Shown here in pieces: positions 34,128 to 42,933 of a DNA stretch of 64,000 bases. The translations under genes were made by a program, and so were the position numbers. Source of the stretch: JBEVJC01 sp040510375 (GTDB lineage: Bacteria > Bacteroidota > Bacteroidia > Chitinophagales > Chitinophagaceae); assembly GCA_040510375.1 (NCBI GenBank), contig JBEVJC010000013.1, positions 124,001 to 188,000 of the forward strand, read 5' to 3'. The notes under the pieces are model-generated. The model ran no database searches. It was not told the origin of the DNA and saw only the letters and a list, made by a program, of their open reading frames with translations. The first letter of the stretch is position 1. Each line of letters begins with the position of its first letter.

Positions 34128-35132
34128 TTATTTATTAGTGGTCCCGAGGGGTTTTTTTAACCGGCGGGCGTTCGCAAGGATCTCGAGGGTCACACTTATG
34201 TTTTGTTCCGATTGTTTAAGGTACTGTTGCTGGTCCCTGGCGTCTTCCTTTTTAATCCTGTTGTAAAAGGTTTCGGATTCAAAAAGAAAACCGTCGCCAA
34301 AGGGAACATGGAAAGTCCGGGGCTCGTCCGGCCTGGGCTCGCCACTTATTTCAATGCTGGAAAAATTGGCATTGGTATGGTTGGCATATCCGCAGCTGAT
34401 TGTGCCCCTGGAACCAATTACACGGACATAACGATGATACGAGGCGAAAAAATTTGTATAAAGCGAAGCGATAATCCCATTTTCATATTGAAGTGTGGCG
34501 CTCATCGCCGTATCAATACCATCCCCATTAAAAGTTCCTGTGGCAAATACAGCGACAGGTAATTCCCCTGTAATGGCCTGGATCATGCTAACGGGATAGA
34601 TACCTGCATCCCACATACAACCTCCGCCCAGTGCGGGGTTCATCCGGATATTCTTCTGGTCCCCGCTGATTGTAAATCCAAAATCGGCATAAATATTTTT
34701 CACTTCGCCGATCTCTCCTTTTTTTATCAATGTCAATACTTCAATTGTCTGTGGCTGGCTGAGGTAAGGGAAGCCTTCCATCAGTACAACATTGTTCTGT
34801 TGTGCTGCATCGTACATTGCCCTGACTTCGGTCACAGTTATAGCGATTGGCTTTTCGCAGAGGATATGTTTTTTTGCCCTGGCTGCCCTGATTGCCCATT
34901 CTGCGTGTAATGAATTGGGCAAGGGAATATAAACGGCATCGATACTGTCGTCGTCCAGCAGTTCCTGGTAATCGCCGAATTGCTTTTCGATATTAAATTC
35001 AGTGGCAAATTGCTGAGCCTTTTTTATATCACGGCTTGCAATAGCAACTACTTTAACTTTGTCGGATGGAGCCACGCCTCTTGCGAATGCTTCAGCGATA
35101 TTGGCAGCGCCAATTATTCCAATGTTTATCAT
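34128..35132 (-). CDS. Gfo/Idh/MocA-family oxidoreductase
   Basis: A 334-residue NAD(P)-dependent oxidoreductase. The N-terminal Rossmann domain has IGIIGAANIAEAFARG, and HILCEKPIAITVTE carries the conserved EKP Lys. The C-terminal domain has GGGCMWDAGIYPVSM with the usual catalytic-region Asp. These enzymes oxidise or reduce sugars, inositols or their glycosides. The sequence resembles the dihydrodiol/xylose dehydrogenase-like branch. It is a single gene with no sugar-transport neighbour. Confidence 0.9.
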   Translation of the reverse strand: MINIGIIGAANIAEAFARGVAPSDKVKVVAIASRDIKKAQQFATEFNIEKQFGDYQELLDDDSIDAVYIPLPNSLHAEWAIRAARAKKHILCEKPIAITVTEVRAMYDAAQQNNVVLMEGFPYLSQPQTIEVLTLIKKGEIGEVKNIYADFGFTISGDQKNIRMNPALGGGCMWDAGIYPVSMIQAITGELPVAVFATGTFNGDGIDTAMSATLQYENGIIASLYTNFFASYHRYVRVIGSRGTISCGYANHTNANFSSIEISGEPRPDEPRTFHVPFGDGFLFESETFYNRIKKEDARDQQQYLKQSEQNISVTLEILANARRLKKPLGTTNK

Positions 35133-35478
35133 GATCGTTCAGATGTATATCGTGTGTTAACTGTCAGAACCAGTTTTCCCGGTGGGGTTCCTGTTGGTTC
35201 AGGTTGATTCAAGATACGAAGATAATGTCCGAAAAATGGCGGGTTTAGCTAATAAGAGAGAGTGGATGTTTGCTGAATGGGGAGACCGCGTTTATCGCCG
35301 GTTATAAACAGTCTGAAAAGCCCGAAGCAAAAGAAGTAGAAAAGAAAACTACCGTTGACCTTTTGAAAGAAAAAAAGGAAATTGGGGATGAAAACCGGGT
35401 TTTTATGGAATTGTTTGCCAATGGGGGATTCTGTTGGAATAGGGAACCTTTACACCATGCCAACTAATACTTATCGAT
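35133..35478. other. Intergenic stretch with a doubtful small frame
   Basis: 346 bases between the divergent oxidoreductase and membrane-protein genes. A 65-codon Lys/Glu-rich frame lies on the plus strand at 35270-35467 (TTG start; it includes VDLLKEKKEIGDENRVFMEL). It has no ATG, recognisable domain or promoter, so I do not call it a gene. No strong TAnnTTTG element, repeat or hairpin was found. Confidence 0.5.
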
Positions 35479-36396
35479 ATGCCGAATCTACTCACGGAAA
35501 AAGCGCAGATGAATATTTTTATTCAGGCGCTGTATGGTGTTGTTCTTGGTGTAAGCCTTGCCAACCTGCGTCTTGATTGGAATGTAGTGACTACCTGCAG
35601 AGGAGCTGAACCGGTCAGCCAGCGGTTCCAGCTTTTTCTTACACTGTTTACAACGGTGATTACAGCTCACGACTGGTTTATTTTTCATCTTAAATTTCAA
35701 CGGGATCGCGGCGGGTTCGGGCATTTCCTTCCTCAGATCGGATCACTTTTTTTTGTTGCGTTAATGTTTAACTTCAGTAATTATGATCATATTCTTGAGT
35801 GGTACATAGCTGCAGGTGGTTATACGCTCATGAACTTTATTGATGTTGCAATTAAAGCCGGGACATTTTCTGAAAGGCCATATTCATATCCCAAATACGT
35901 TCTGCATGCTGCGGTTGTGACTGGAGTAATTTGTTTAAAGGGATCCATTGAAGAACTGGCAAACATTACAAATACGCAATATTATACAGGTGCGCTGGCC
36001 TTAACAATCGCTGTGGTGTGTTTGATGTGGCTGTACATTGATCCAAGGGCATTGGAAAAGGAGAAAAAACGTTATGAGGCAGGTCAAAGGACAATGCCGC
36101 TTGGCTTTCTAAGCTCTTTCCAACCAGTTACGAAAGTAAACTTTGAGTCGCCCGTTTCCACACTTGGTTCCGAAGAGAAAATATTTGTCCTGGATAAGAT
36201 GAAAAATGGAATTGTTGAAACAGGTGGGATAATTGTAATACTGGTCAATGAGGGTCTGTTGGATAGCAATGATGAAGTTAAGAAGAAGTTGTATGAAGAA
36301 TTTATCACACAGTCCAATAAAAACATGGCGGTTGCCGGGTTAAATTATCTGATTCAGGAGATCAACAAGTTTAATCCCAATATCGTACAGAGATGA
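35479..36396 (+). CDS. Membrane protein of unknown function
   Basis: A 305-residue protein. The N-terminal 190 residues hold about five or six membrane helices; the second is preceded by SQRFQLFLTLFTTVITAHDW. The C-terminal 110 residues are soluble and mostly helical (KIFVLDKMKNGIVETGGIIV). No family is recognised. The start is at ATG 35479 (MPNLLTEKAQMNIF), although a second Met eleven residues later is also possible. It has no operon partner. Confidence 0.65.
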   Translation: MPNLLTEKAQMNIFIQALYGVVLGVSLANLRLDWNVVTTCRGAEPVSQRFQLFLTLFTTVITAHDWFIFHLKFQRDRGGFGHFLPQIGSLFFVALMFNFSNYDHILEWYIAAGGYTLMNFIDVAIKAGTFSERPYSYPKYVLHAAVVTGVICLKGSIEELANITNTQYYTGALALTIAVVCLMWLYIDPRALEKEKKRYEAGQRTMPLGFLSSFQPVTKVNFESPVSTLGSEEKIFVLDKMKNGIVETGGIIVILVNEGLLDSNDEVKKKLYEEFITQSNKNMAVAGLNYLIQEINKFNPNIVQR

Positions 36397-36447
36397 TAGA
36401 ACCGGTTGTCGTGTGCGCCCCTGTAGTTTGTCGCGGTTACACCCTCT

Positions 36448-36474
36448 TTGTTTAGCACTCAGTATTTAGTTTTG
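36448..36474 (+). promoter_or_regulatory. Possible promoter of the RibD-like reductase gene
   Basis: TAGTTTTG at 36467-36474 is an exact TAnnTTTG -7 element, 23 bases before the start codon. The best -33 partner is TTG at 36448-36450 (in CTTTG), with a 16-base spacer, shorter than the usual 19. Confidence 0.5.
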
Positions 36475-36497
36475 TATTATCAACAAAATGAAATGGT

Positions 36498-37160
36498 ATG
36501 CGAAAAATTATCGTTCCCACCTTTTTGACAATGGATGGTGTATTGCAGGCCCCGGGCGGACCTGATGAAGATCCATCGAACGGCTTTAAATGGGGTGGCT
36601 GGCAGTTCCCTTACTGGGACGAGAGTATGAATGGCTCCCTGCGCAGGATCATGGAAAATCCTTTTGACCTGTTACTCGGCCGTCGTACATATGAGATATT
36701 TGCTGCGCACTGGCCTTATCAGGATGACGAGATCAGTGAAAAATTCAATCGTATCAATAAGTATGTGGTGGCTACAACACCCATTGACCTGTCGTGGAAA
36801 AACTCTATACTGATCAGCAGGGATGTGGTGAATGAATTGAAAAAATTGAAGGCTCAGGATGGACCAGACCTCCTGGTGCACGGCAGCGGTCGTTTAGTCC
36901 AGACATTACTATCAAATCATCTTGTAGATGTGTTGCATACCTGGGTATTTCCCATCACGCTTGGAACGGGGAAAAAGTTATTTGAGGAAGGCACCCGGCC
37001 ACAGCAATGGAAGTTGACGGATTCGGTGGTATCAAACACAGGTGCAATTCTCGCGAGTTATGTACCCGATGGTGAGGTAAAGTTGGGTTCGCATGTACCG
37101 GAAAAAGTAAGTGATGCTGAACTGGCCCGAAGGGAAAAATGGAGTCGGGAGGTAAAATGA
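36498..37160 (+). CDS. Dihydrofolate reductase-like (RibD C-terminal) family protein
   Basis: A 220-residue protein of the RibD_C/DHFR-like family. MRKIIVPTFLTMDGVLQAPG is the typical N-terminus, LLLGRRTYEIFAAHWP follows, and LLVHGSGRLVQTLLSNHLVD is the NADPH-binding region. Family members reduce small substrates using NADPH; this YyaP/YwjB-like group is uncharacterised. It stands alone, with a possible promoter just upstream. Confidence 0.88.
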   Translation: MRKIIVPTFLTMDGVLQAPGGPDEDPSNGFKWGGWQFPYWDESMNGSLRRIMENPFDLLLGRRTYEIFAAHWPYQDDEISEKFNRINKYVVATTPIDLSWKNSILISRDVVNELKKLKAQDGPDLLVHGSGRLVQTLLSNHLVDVLHTWVFPITLGTGKKLFEEGTRPQQWKLTDSVVSNTGAILASYVPDGEVKLGSHVPEKVSDAELARREKWSREVK

Positions 37161-37328
37161 CCGCTTCAACCCAATGGCCATAATCAATATTAATTCGTTT
37201 AACCGGATTTTCGGACAAAGCCTCATTCAGGTCGATATTTTCCCTGGCCTGTGGCACTCTCCAGAATAACCCGAATAGGGTATTGTTCCATATCGACTTA
37301 TTAGCAAACTTCAGGAAAAATAAATATC

Positions 37329-37904
37329 ATGAACAGGGATAAGTTTCTAAAAGTATGTCTAGCATCTGTCATGTTTGTGTATGCGCCAATTAAATCCACA
37401 GCAAGGTTGATAAAAGCAAGGATAGATAAGGGTTTTTTAGTAAAGGCTGGAAAGGACAGATTTGACAATAGCATCAGTTTACTGGAAGGAGATATCTTTT
37501 ATACAAAAATTTCTGCAAAGGATACTGACGGTGATATATATGTTTTTGAATCCTCACGGATTAAAGAGGGAGGGCCTTCGCTTCATTATCATTTTGACCA
37601 GGATGAGTGGTGGTATGTATTGCAGGGTGAATTCCTGATAAGGGTGGGAGATATTACTTATGAAGCGAAAGCTGGTGACAGTGTTTTTGGACCAAGAAAA
37701 ATACCGCATAGTTTTTCAAAAGTAGGCGATGGAGAGGGCAGGCTATTAATGTTCTTTCAGCCTGCTGGCAGGATGGAGGAATTTTTTACCAAGTTAAGTA
37801 ATGGAATCGCTAAAAATATGACGGAGGAGGAGCAGGATAAATTAAGGGAGGAGCACGGCTTCAAAAGAGTAGGTCCGCCAATAAAATATTTTAAAAAACT
37901 GTAG
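37329..37904 (+). CDS. Cupin-domain protein
   Basis: A 191-residue protein with an N-terminal hydrophobic stretch (about residues 8-20) that may be a weak export signal. The cupin barrel spans about residues 45-150. Metal-site motif 1 is in PSLHYHFDQDEWWYVLQGEF (two His and the Glu), and motif 2 is in FGPRKIPHSFSKVGDG with the last His. Small cupins of this kind include isomerases and dioxygenases; the reaction cannot be inferred. It lies about 230 bases before the cobalamin riboswitch promoter and is a separate unit. Confidence 0.85.
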   Translation: MNRDKFLKVCLASVMFVYAPIKSTARLIKARIDKGFLVKAGKDRFDNSISLLEGDIFYTKISAKDTDGDIYVFESSRIKEGGPSLHYHFDQDEWWYVLQGEFLIRVGDITYEAKAGDSVFGPRKIPHSFSKVGDGEGRLLMFFQPAGRMEEFFTKLSNGIAKNMTEEEQDKLREEHGFKRVGPPIKYFKKL

Positions 37905-38133
37905 GGCAAAGCATTTACCATGGCCCGCTTCCTGTACACAGACCCCGAAGATAGAACCCGATTGTGCGGTTTAACGGATTATCCTGAATAGCTTGAAGAG
38001 ACCATACTACATTTAACAAAAACTCAAACGCACTCGGGTGAAATCATTACCGTAATATTCCGATAATAACCTGCCTTATAACAATATCAATCTCCCAGGA
38101 TTGAAAATAACAGACAGGAATAATCTATTTCCC

Positions 38134-38141
38134 TACATTTG
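38134..38141 (+). promoter_or_regulatory. -7 element ahead of the cobalamin riboswitch
   Basis: TACATTTG is an exact match to the Bacteroidota -7 consensus TAnnTTTG. It lies just before the first conserved riboswitch bases, so transcription would begin right at the aptamer. No matching TTG was found at the right distance upstream. Confidence 0.6.
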
Positions 38142-38147
38142 CGCTGC

Positions 38148-38338
38148 TTATCGGTTTATCATGCCCCAGGCGTGATGATTAAAAGGGAACCCGGTGTAAA
38201 TCCGGGGCTATCTCCGTAGCTGTAAGCCCGGTACAGTAATTACTGTATCATTTTCCGGCATCTCCAACGCCACTGTTCCGATCTGATCGGGATGGGAAGG
38301 CCGCCAGGAAAAAGGGCAAGCCAGAAGACCTGCCAGAA
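38148..38338 (+). ncRNA. Cobalamin (B12) riboswitch
   Basis: An RNA aptamer controlling the downstream B12-uptake operon. Conserved elements in order are TATCGGTTTATCATGCC at the 5' side, AAAAGGGAACCCGGTGTAAA then TCCGGGGC (the P3/J region), GCTGTAAGCCC, GCCACTG in the B12-box region, and AAGCCAGAAGACCTGCC as the 3' closing strand. The architecture and length of about 190 bases fit the AdoCbl-class cobalamin riboswitch. Binding of cobalamin is known to shut off such operons in Bacteroidota. The first gene starts 160 bases later. Confidence 0.95.
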
Positions 38339-38500
38339 GCATTATGCACTCATTGTTTTCGGAAGAAAAACATAAGTGGTTTGACTTTTGGCTATATTAT
38401 CCGAAATGGCTCCAGGGCTTTTTCTGGCAAACCATCTACTGTATTTACTTCCGTTGTAATGATGTGATTTTTTTTAATCACCCGTTAAAACATTACAGGG

Positions 38501-39799
38501 ATGAAATTTCGTTACTCACTTCTCGCTTTTATTTCAGCAGTTATTTTATTTGTAGCCTGTCGCAAGGACAAAGAAGAACACGTTCCAGCAGCACCTCAAA
38601 TCATCAGTTCAGGAGTGGCTGGTGATAAGGATACAGTCACCGTAGGCGAAACAGTTGTTCTGCATCCCGTCACTGGTGTAAAAGAAGGTACAAGTTATAG
38701 CTGGGCGGTAAACGGTACCCAGGTAGGCACAGATTCAGTCTACACATTTACAGGAACGGATCGCGGCGTATATACTATCCTATTCAATATAACCAATGTC
38801 AGTGGCAGTTCATCTGTTACCTATACAATTGTGGTTTATGGAAAATATGAAAATGGCTTCTTCATTGCCAACGAAGGCTGGTTCGGTACCGAACCCAGTA
38901 GTGTGAGCTTTTACCGCTATGGCGCCGACACCCTGGAGCTGGACATTTATAAAAAGGAAAACCCAACCAATAATATCGGGGCCAGGGCGTCTAACCTCCA
39001 GTACGCCACAATTCATAATGGCAGGATGTATCTCGTCAATAAGGTTGGCGGATCTGTCATCGCTGTTGATGCCTACACGCATAAGGAAATTGCGCGTAGT
39101 GCCACCGGTAACTGGCTTGCACTGACAGCAATTGATGACACAAAAGGCCTTGTGACTTCCACTACCGGCGTCCATCCGATTGATCTCAATACCATGACCA
39201 TCGGAACTGCAATCGCAGGGGTTACTGGATCGATGGGTGACATTCTTAAAGCTGGTAATTATGTTTTTGCAATCCGTGCAAGCGGTACAGGGGCGGGCGC
39301 CGTTATTCTGAATGCGAGTGACTATAGCATAGTGAAAACAATTAAAAATGTGCGCATGGGATTTGCGCAAACTCCGGATGGTAATGTGTGGTGCGCGAGC
39401 AGTACAGGGTATGTTTTTAAGATAGATGCTACTACGGCATCTTACGATTCAACCCTTGTTACGTATACTATACCTTCCAATTCACCCTGGCAATCCACAG
39501 GTATAACCGCGTCAACAACTGAAAATGTGGTATTCATCCGAAGCGGAAAGAATATATACAAGTTTCCCAATACCCTGAATACCCCTTTTTGTAGCATTGC
39601 TTCCGACCGCCAGTTCTACGGTAAAGGAATCGGGTATGATCCCATGTCAAAACAATTGGTCGCAATGACCATCAAAGGTTTCGGAACCAACTCCGCATTC
39701 AATGATCTCTTATTCATTGATCCGGTGACTGCAGTGTTGAACAAAAAGATTAGCTACGAACACATTTATTTCCCCGCCATGGCAGTTTTTCATCAGTAA
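38501..39799 (+). CDS. BtuG-like DUF5074 surface lipoprotein with N-terminal PKD-like domain
   Basis: A 432-residue lipoprotein with lipobox LFVAC (Cys20). Residues about 33-115 look like a PKD/Ig-like beta domain (YSWAVNGTQVGTDSVYTFTG). The rest is a YncE/DUF5074-type seven-bladed beta propeller, with LYLVNKVGGSVIAVDA-like blades. BtuG propellers cap the BtuB channel on the outer face and capture cobalamin with very high affinity in Bacteroides. It is the first gene after the riboswitch. The TTG start of BtuB directly follows its stop. Confidence 0.85.
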   Translation: MKFRYSLLAFISAVILFVACRKDKEEHVPAAPQIISSGVAGDKDTVTVGETVVLHPVTGVKEGTSYSWAVNGTQVGTDSVYTFTGTDRGVYTILFNITNVSGSSSVTYTIVVYGKYENGFFIANEGWFGTEPSSVSFYRYGADTLELDIYKKENPTNNIGARASNLQYATIHNGRMYLVNKVGGSVIAVDAYTHKEIARSATGNWLALTAIDDTKGLVTSTTGVHPIDLNTMTIGTAIAGVTGSMGDILKAGNYVFAIRASGTGAGAVILNASDYSIVKTIKNVRMGFAQTPDGNVWCASSTGYVFKIDATTASYDSTLVTYTIPSNSPWQSTGITASTTENVVFIRSGKNIYKFPNTLNTPFCSIASDRQFYGKGIGYDPMSKQLVAMTIKGFGTNSAFNDLLFIDPVTAVLNKKISYEHIYFPAMAVFHQ

Positions 39800-41806
39800 T
39801 TGAACCGGACTGTAACCATATACCTTTTAGCTATCCTGCTGCACAGGCAATTTGTTTGTGCGCAGGATACGCCTTATATAAAGCCTGACAGTATGCGCCA
39901 TCTTGGTGGCGTTACTGTCAGAGCTTATATATTACCCCAGCATATCGCTATTACTCCCATGCAATACCTGAAGGGCGAAGCACTGACAAACCTCAATAAT
40001 TTATCGGTGGCTGATGCGATGCGTTTCTTCAGTGGTGTGCAATTAAAGGATTATGGGGGTATTGGGGGGGTCAAAACCCTTGATGTGCGCAGCATGGGCA
40101 CGAATCATCTTGGGGTTTTTTATGATGGAATTGCGGTCGGAAACCCGCAGAATGGTATCGTTGACCTGGGGAAGTTTTCGCTGGACAATATGGAGGAGGT
40201 CTCACTTTATAACGGCTATAAAGCTGAACTGCTGCAACCCGCCCGGAGTTTAAGCTCTGCGGCGGCGTTATACCTGAAAACACGCAGACCCGTATTCGAT
40301 AAAAACGAACGGACAAATATAAAAGCATCATTCAAAACGGGATCATTTGGGCTGGTGAATCCGTCGGTATTGGTTGAACAGCGAGTTGATAAAAGGCTCT
40401 CTGCATCGCTTAGCGGCGAGTTCATTCATGCAGATGGACGTTACCGTTTCCGTTATACCAATGGAATGTATGATACATCAGCCACCCGTCATAATGCGGA
40501 TATACGGTCATTTCGCATTGAACCGGGCTTGTTCGGGTTATTACGGGACAGCAGCCAGTGGCAGGTAAAAGTATATTTCTATGATGCGGAGAAGGGACTG
40601 CCCGGGGCAATTGTCGCCAATAAGTTCCAGCATCCGCAGCGGCAATGGGACCGGAACTTTTTTGTGCAGGGAAATTACCGGAGCCGGTTTAAAAATGACC
40701 GGTATCGATTATTATTGAATACGAAGTATGCAAACGATTATACCCGGTATGTGGATCCTGAGTACAACAATTTACAAGGCTATCTTGACAACCATTACAC
40801 GCAACGGGAATATTACGTGTCGCTTGCACAGGAGTATAAAATTACGAAGTGGTGGCAGGCATCGGTTGCAACAGATCTGCAGTATAATACCCTAGACGCT
40901 AATTTGTACCGCTTTCCTTATCCTGCCAGGATAACAAGTTTGGCAGCTTTATCTTCCTCTGTTCATCTGTCACGCCTGGATATACAGGCTAGTCTTCTTG
41001 GCACATTCATCAATGAAAAGGTAAAAGAGTTTGAAGGTGCAGAAGATGCAAGAGAGTGGATGCCTTCCGTCGCCTTTACGTGGCAGCCACTTCAAAAAAA
41101 TGCCGACCTGCGCATCCGTGGGTTTTATAAATCTATTTTCCGGATGCCGACCTTCAATGATCTCTATTATACATTTATCGGGAATGCGAACCTACAGCCG
41201 GAATATGCGAAACAGTATGACATCGGAGTTTCATGGATGGATATTAATCCCGGCGCCCTGCAATATTTATCAGTCCAGGCCGATGTTTATTATAACCGGG
41301 TAACCAATAAAATTGTTGCTATACCAACAACCAATCTGTTCCGGTGGATGATGATCAACCTTGGGCAGGTGGAGATCAAAGGACTGGACATAAACTTGCA
41401 ATCACTCTGGAAACTCAATCAGTTCCAGATTACTGCAGGGATAAAATATACATTCCAGCAGGCTGAAGATATAACCACTGGTGTTTTTAATTACGGTCAG
41501 CAGATACCATATATACCTCAACACAGCGGCTCTGTTATCGCTGGTGCCGGTTACAATACATGGAACCTGCAGTACAGTTTTATTTATACTGGTGAACGGT
41601 ATAGTCAGAAAGCAAATATTCCTGTCAATTATGTCCAACCCTGGTACACACATGATCTCTCAGTGTCAAAAAATTTTATGTGGCAGCAGAAGCAGGTAAA
41701 GATATCAATGGCTGTCAATAACCTGCTGGATCAGTATTATGATGTAGTAATCAATTACCCTATGCCTGGTCGGAATGTGCGGCTGGGGGTTCAGTTAAGT
41801 TTATAA
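39800..41806 (+). CDS. btuB: BtuB-like TonB-dependent cobalamin receptor
   Basis: A 668-residue outer-membrane receptor. The TTG start at 39800, directly after the previous stop, gives a good signal peptide (MNRTVTIYLLAILLHRQFVC). The plug domain spans about residues 45-170 (LSVADAMRFFSGVQLKDYGG and RSMGTNHLGVFYDG). It is followed by a 22-strand barrel ending NVRLGVQLSL with the aromatic/hydrophobic C-terminal strand. It moves cobalamin through the outer membrane with TonB energy. Flanking BtuG-like genes and the riboswitch support the substrate. It is somewhat longer than E. coli BtuB. Confidence 0.9.
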   Translation: MNRTVTIYLLAILLHRQFVCAQDTPYIKPDSMRHLGGVTVRAYILPQHIAITPMQYLKGEALTNLNNLSVADAMRFFSGVQLKDYGGIGGVKTLDVRSMGTNHLGVFYDGIAVGNPQNGIVDLGKFSLDNMEEVSLYNGYKAELLQPARSLSSAAALYLKTRRPVFDKNERTNIKASFKTGSFGLVNPSVLVEQRVDKRLSASLSGEFIHADGRYRFRYTNGMYDTSATRHNADIRSFRIEPGLFGLLRDSSQWQVKVYFYDAEKGLPGAIVANKFQHPQRQWDRNFFVQGNYRSRFKNDRYRLLLNTKYANDYTRYVDPEYNNLQGYLDNHYTQREYYVSLAQEYKITKWWQASVATDLQYNTLDANLYRFPYPARITSLAALSSSVHLSRLDIQASLLGTFINEKVKEFEGAEDAREWMPSVAFTWQPLQKNADLRIRGFYKSIFRMPTFNDLYYTFIGNANLQPEYAKQYDIGVSWMDINPGALQYLSVQADVYYNRVTNKIVAIPTTNLFRWMMINLGQVEIKGLDINLQSLWKLNQFQITAGIKYTFQQAEDITTGVFNYGQQIPYIPQHSGSVIAGAGYNTWNLQYSFIYTGERYSQKANIPVNYVQPWYTHDLSVSKNFMWQQKQVKISMAVNNLLDQYYDVVINYPMPGRNVRLGVQLSL

Positions 41807-41808
41807 CA

Positions 41809-42927
41809 ATGAGAAGACTGTTTTATATACTTATGGGGGCACTGGTTCTTTTAACGGCCTGCCGGAAAGAAGTGGGCGTAATCCCATACGAGGAGGAGCA
41901 GGTGCAGCTGCCCGGCGGCAGTGAAGCCAGTTTCTATGTGCTTAATGAAGGCAATATGGGAACCAATAAAGCATCGCTCGATTTTTTCAGCAGGGAAAGC
42001 GGGACCTATAAACGAAATATCTACGGATCCGTTAATCCCACTGCCACAAGGGAACTGGGTGATGTAGGTAATGACCTTGAAATCTATGGGTCAAAGTTAT
42101 ATGCGGTTATCAATCTTTCTGATAAAATAGAAGTGATGGAGGCAGGCACTGCCAGGCGAATCGGGCAGATCAATGTGCGCAACTGTCGCTTCATTACGTT
42201 CGGCAATGGTAAGGGATATATAAGCGCCTATGGGGTTTCAGTCGGATCACCGATGCCTGGATTTGTTGCGGAGTTTGATACGGCTTCCTTACAAATAACG
42301 CGACGGGTGTATGTAGGACGCCAGCCTGAGCAAATGCAGATCATCGGTAATAAGTTATATGTTGCCAATTCGGGAGGATACAGTCCTCCGGATTATGAAC
42401 GGACTATATCGGTCATCGATCTTGTTAATTTTACAGAGATCAGCCGTATTGATGTGGCGATCAATCTGGGTGGACTTAAAAAAGATCGCTACAATGATTT
42501 ATATGTTTCCAGTCGCGGTGATTATTATAATATAAAACCAAAGTTGTACAGAATCGACGCGGAGACACAGACTGTGAAAGATTCCTTTGAGATAGCGGCA
42601 GGCAGTTTTGCCATCTATGGAGACACAGCCTATATCGTCAGCTCCTCGTGGAGTTATCTCACCAATAGTTATACAACGTCGTATAAGTTATTTGACCTTC
42701 AGAAAGAAACGATAATCAACCAGTCATTTATTAGAGACGGTACAGAAAGGGAGATCACTATTCCTTATGGACTGACTGTAAGTCCCGTGACCGGAAATAT
42801 TTATATCACTGATGCGAAGGATTATGTTTCGCCGGGGACACTTTATTGTATTGACAGGATAACAGGCCGCAAACTCTGGTCGGTTGTAACCGGTGATATA
42901 CCCTCCGGTTTTGCTTTTATTCCCTAA
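41809..42927 (+). CDS. BtuG-like DUF5074 surface lipoprotein (second copy)
   Basis: A 372-residue lipoprotein with lipobox LLTAC (Cys18). Nearly the whole mature protein is a YncE/DUF5074 beta propeller, with repeats such as LYAVINLSDKIEVMEAGTAR and LYVANSGGYSPPDYERTISV. It lacks the PKD-like insert of the first copy, so the operon encodes two architecturally different propellers flanking BtuB. It starts 2 bases after btuB. The role is high-affinity cobalamin capture, by family analogy. Confidence 0.87.
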   Translation: MRRLFYILMGALVLLTACRKEVGVIPYEEEQVQLPGGSEASFYVLNEGNMGTNKASLDFFSRESGTYKRNIYGSVNPTATRELGDVGNDLEIYGSKLYAVINLSDKIEVMEAGTARRIGQINVRNCRFITFGNGKGYISAYGVSVGSPMPGFVAEFDTASLQITRRVYVGRQPEQMQIIGNKLYVANSGGYSPPDYERTISVIDLVNFTEISRIDVAINLGGLKKDRYNDLYVSSRGDYYNIKPKLYRIDAETQTVKDSFEIAAGSFAIYGDTAYIVSSSWSYLTNSYTTSYKLFDLQKETIINQSFIRDGTEREITIPYGLTVSPVTGNIYITDAKDYVSPGTLYCIDRITGRKLWSVVTGDIPSGFAFIP

Positions 42928-42933
42928 ACAAAA

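Noticed and set aside
35270..35467. 65-codon Lys/Glu-rich frame with TTG start
   Set aside because: No promoter, ATG or family; kept only as a note in the intergenic entry.
38344..38625. 93-codon plus-strand frame starting just after the cobalamin riboswitch
   Set aside because: It overlaps the start of the true lipoprotein gene (38501) in another frame, lacks any domain, and its second half is only the shifted reading of the signal-peptide region.
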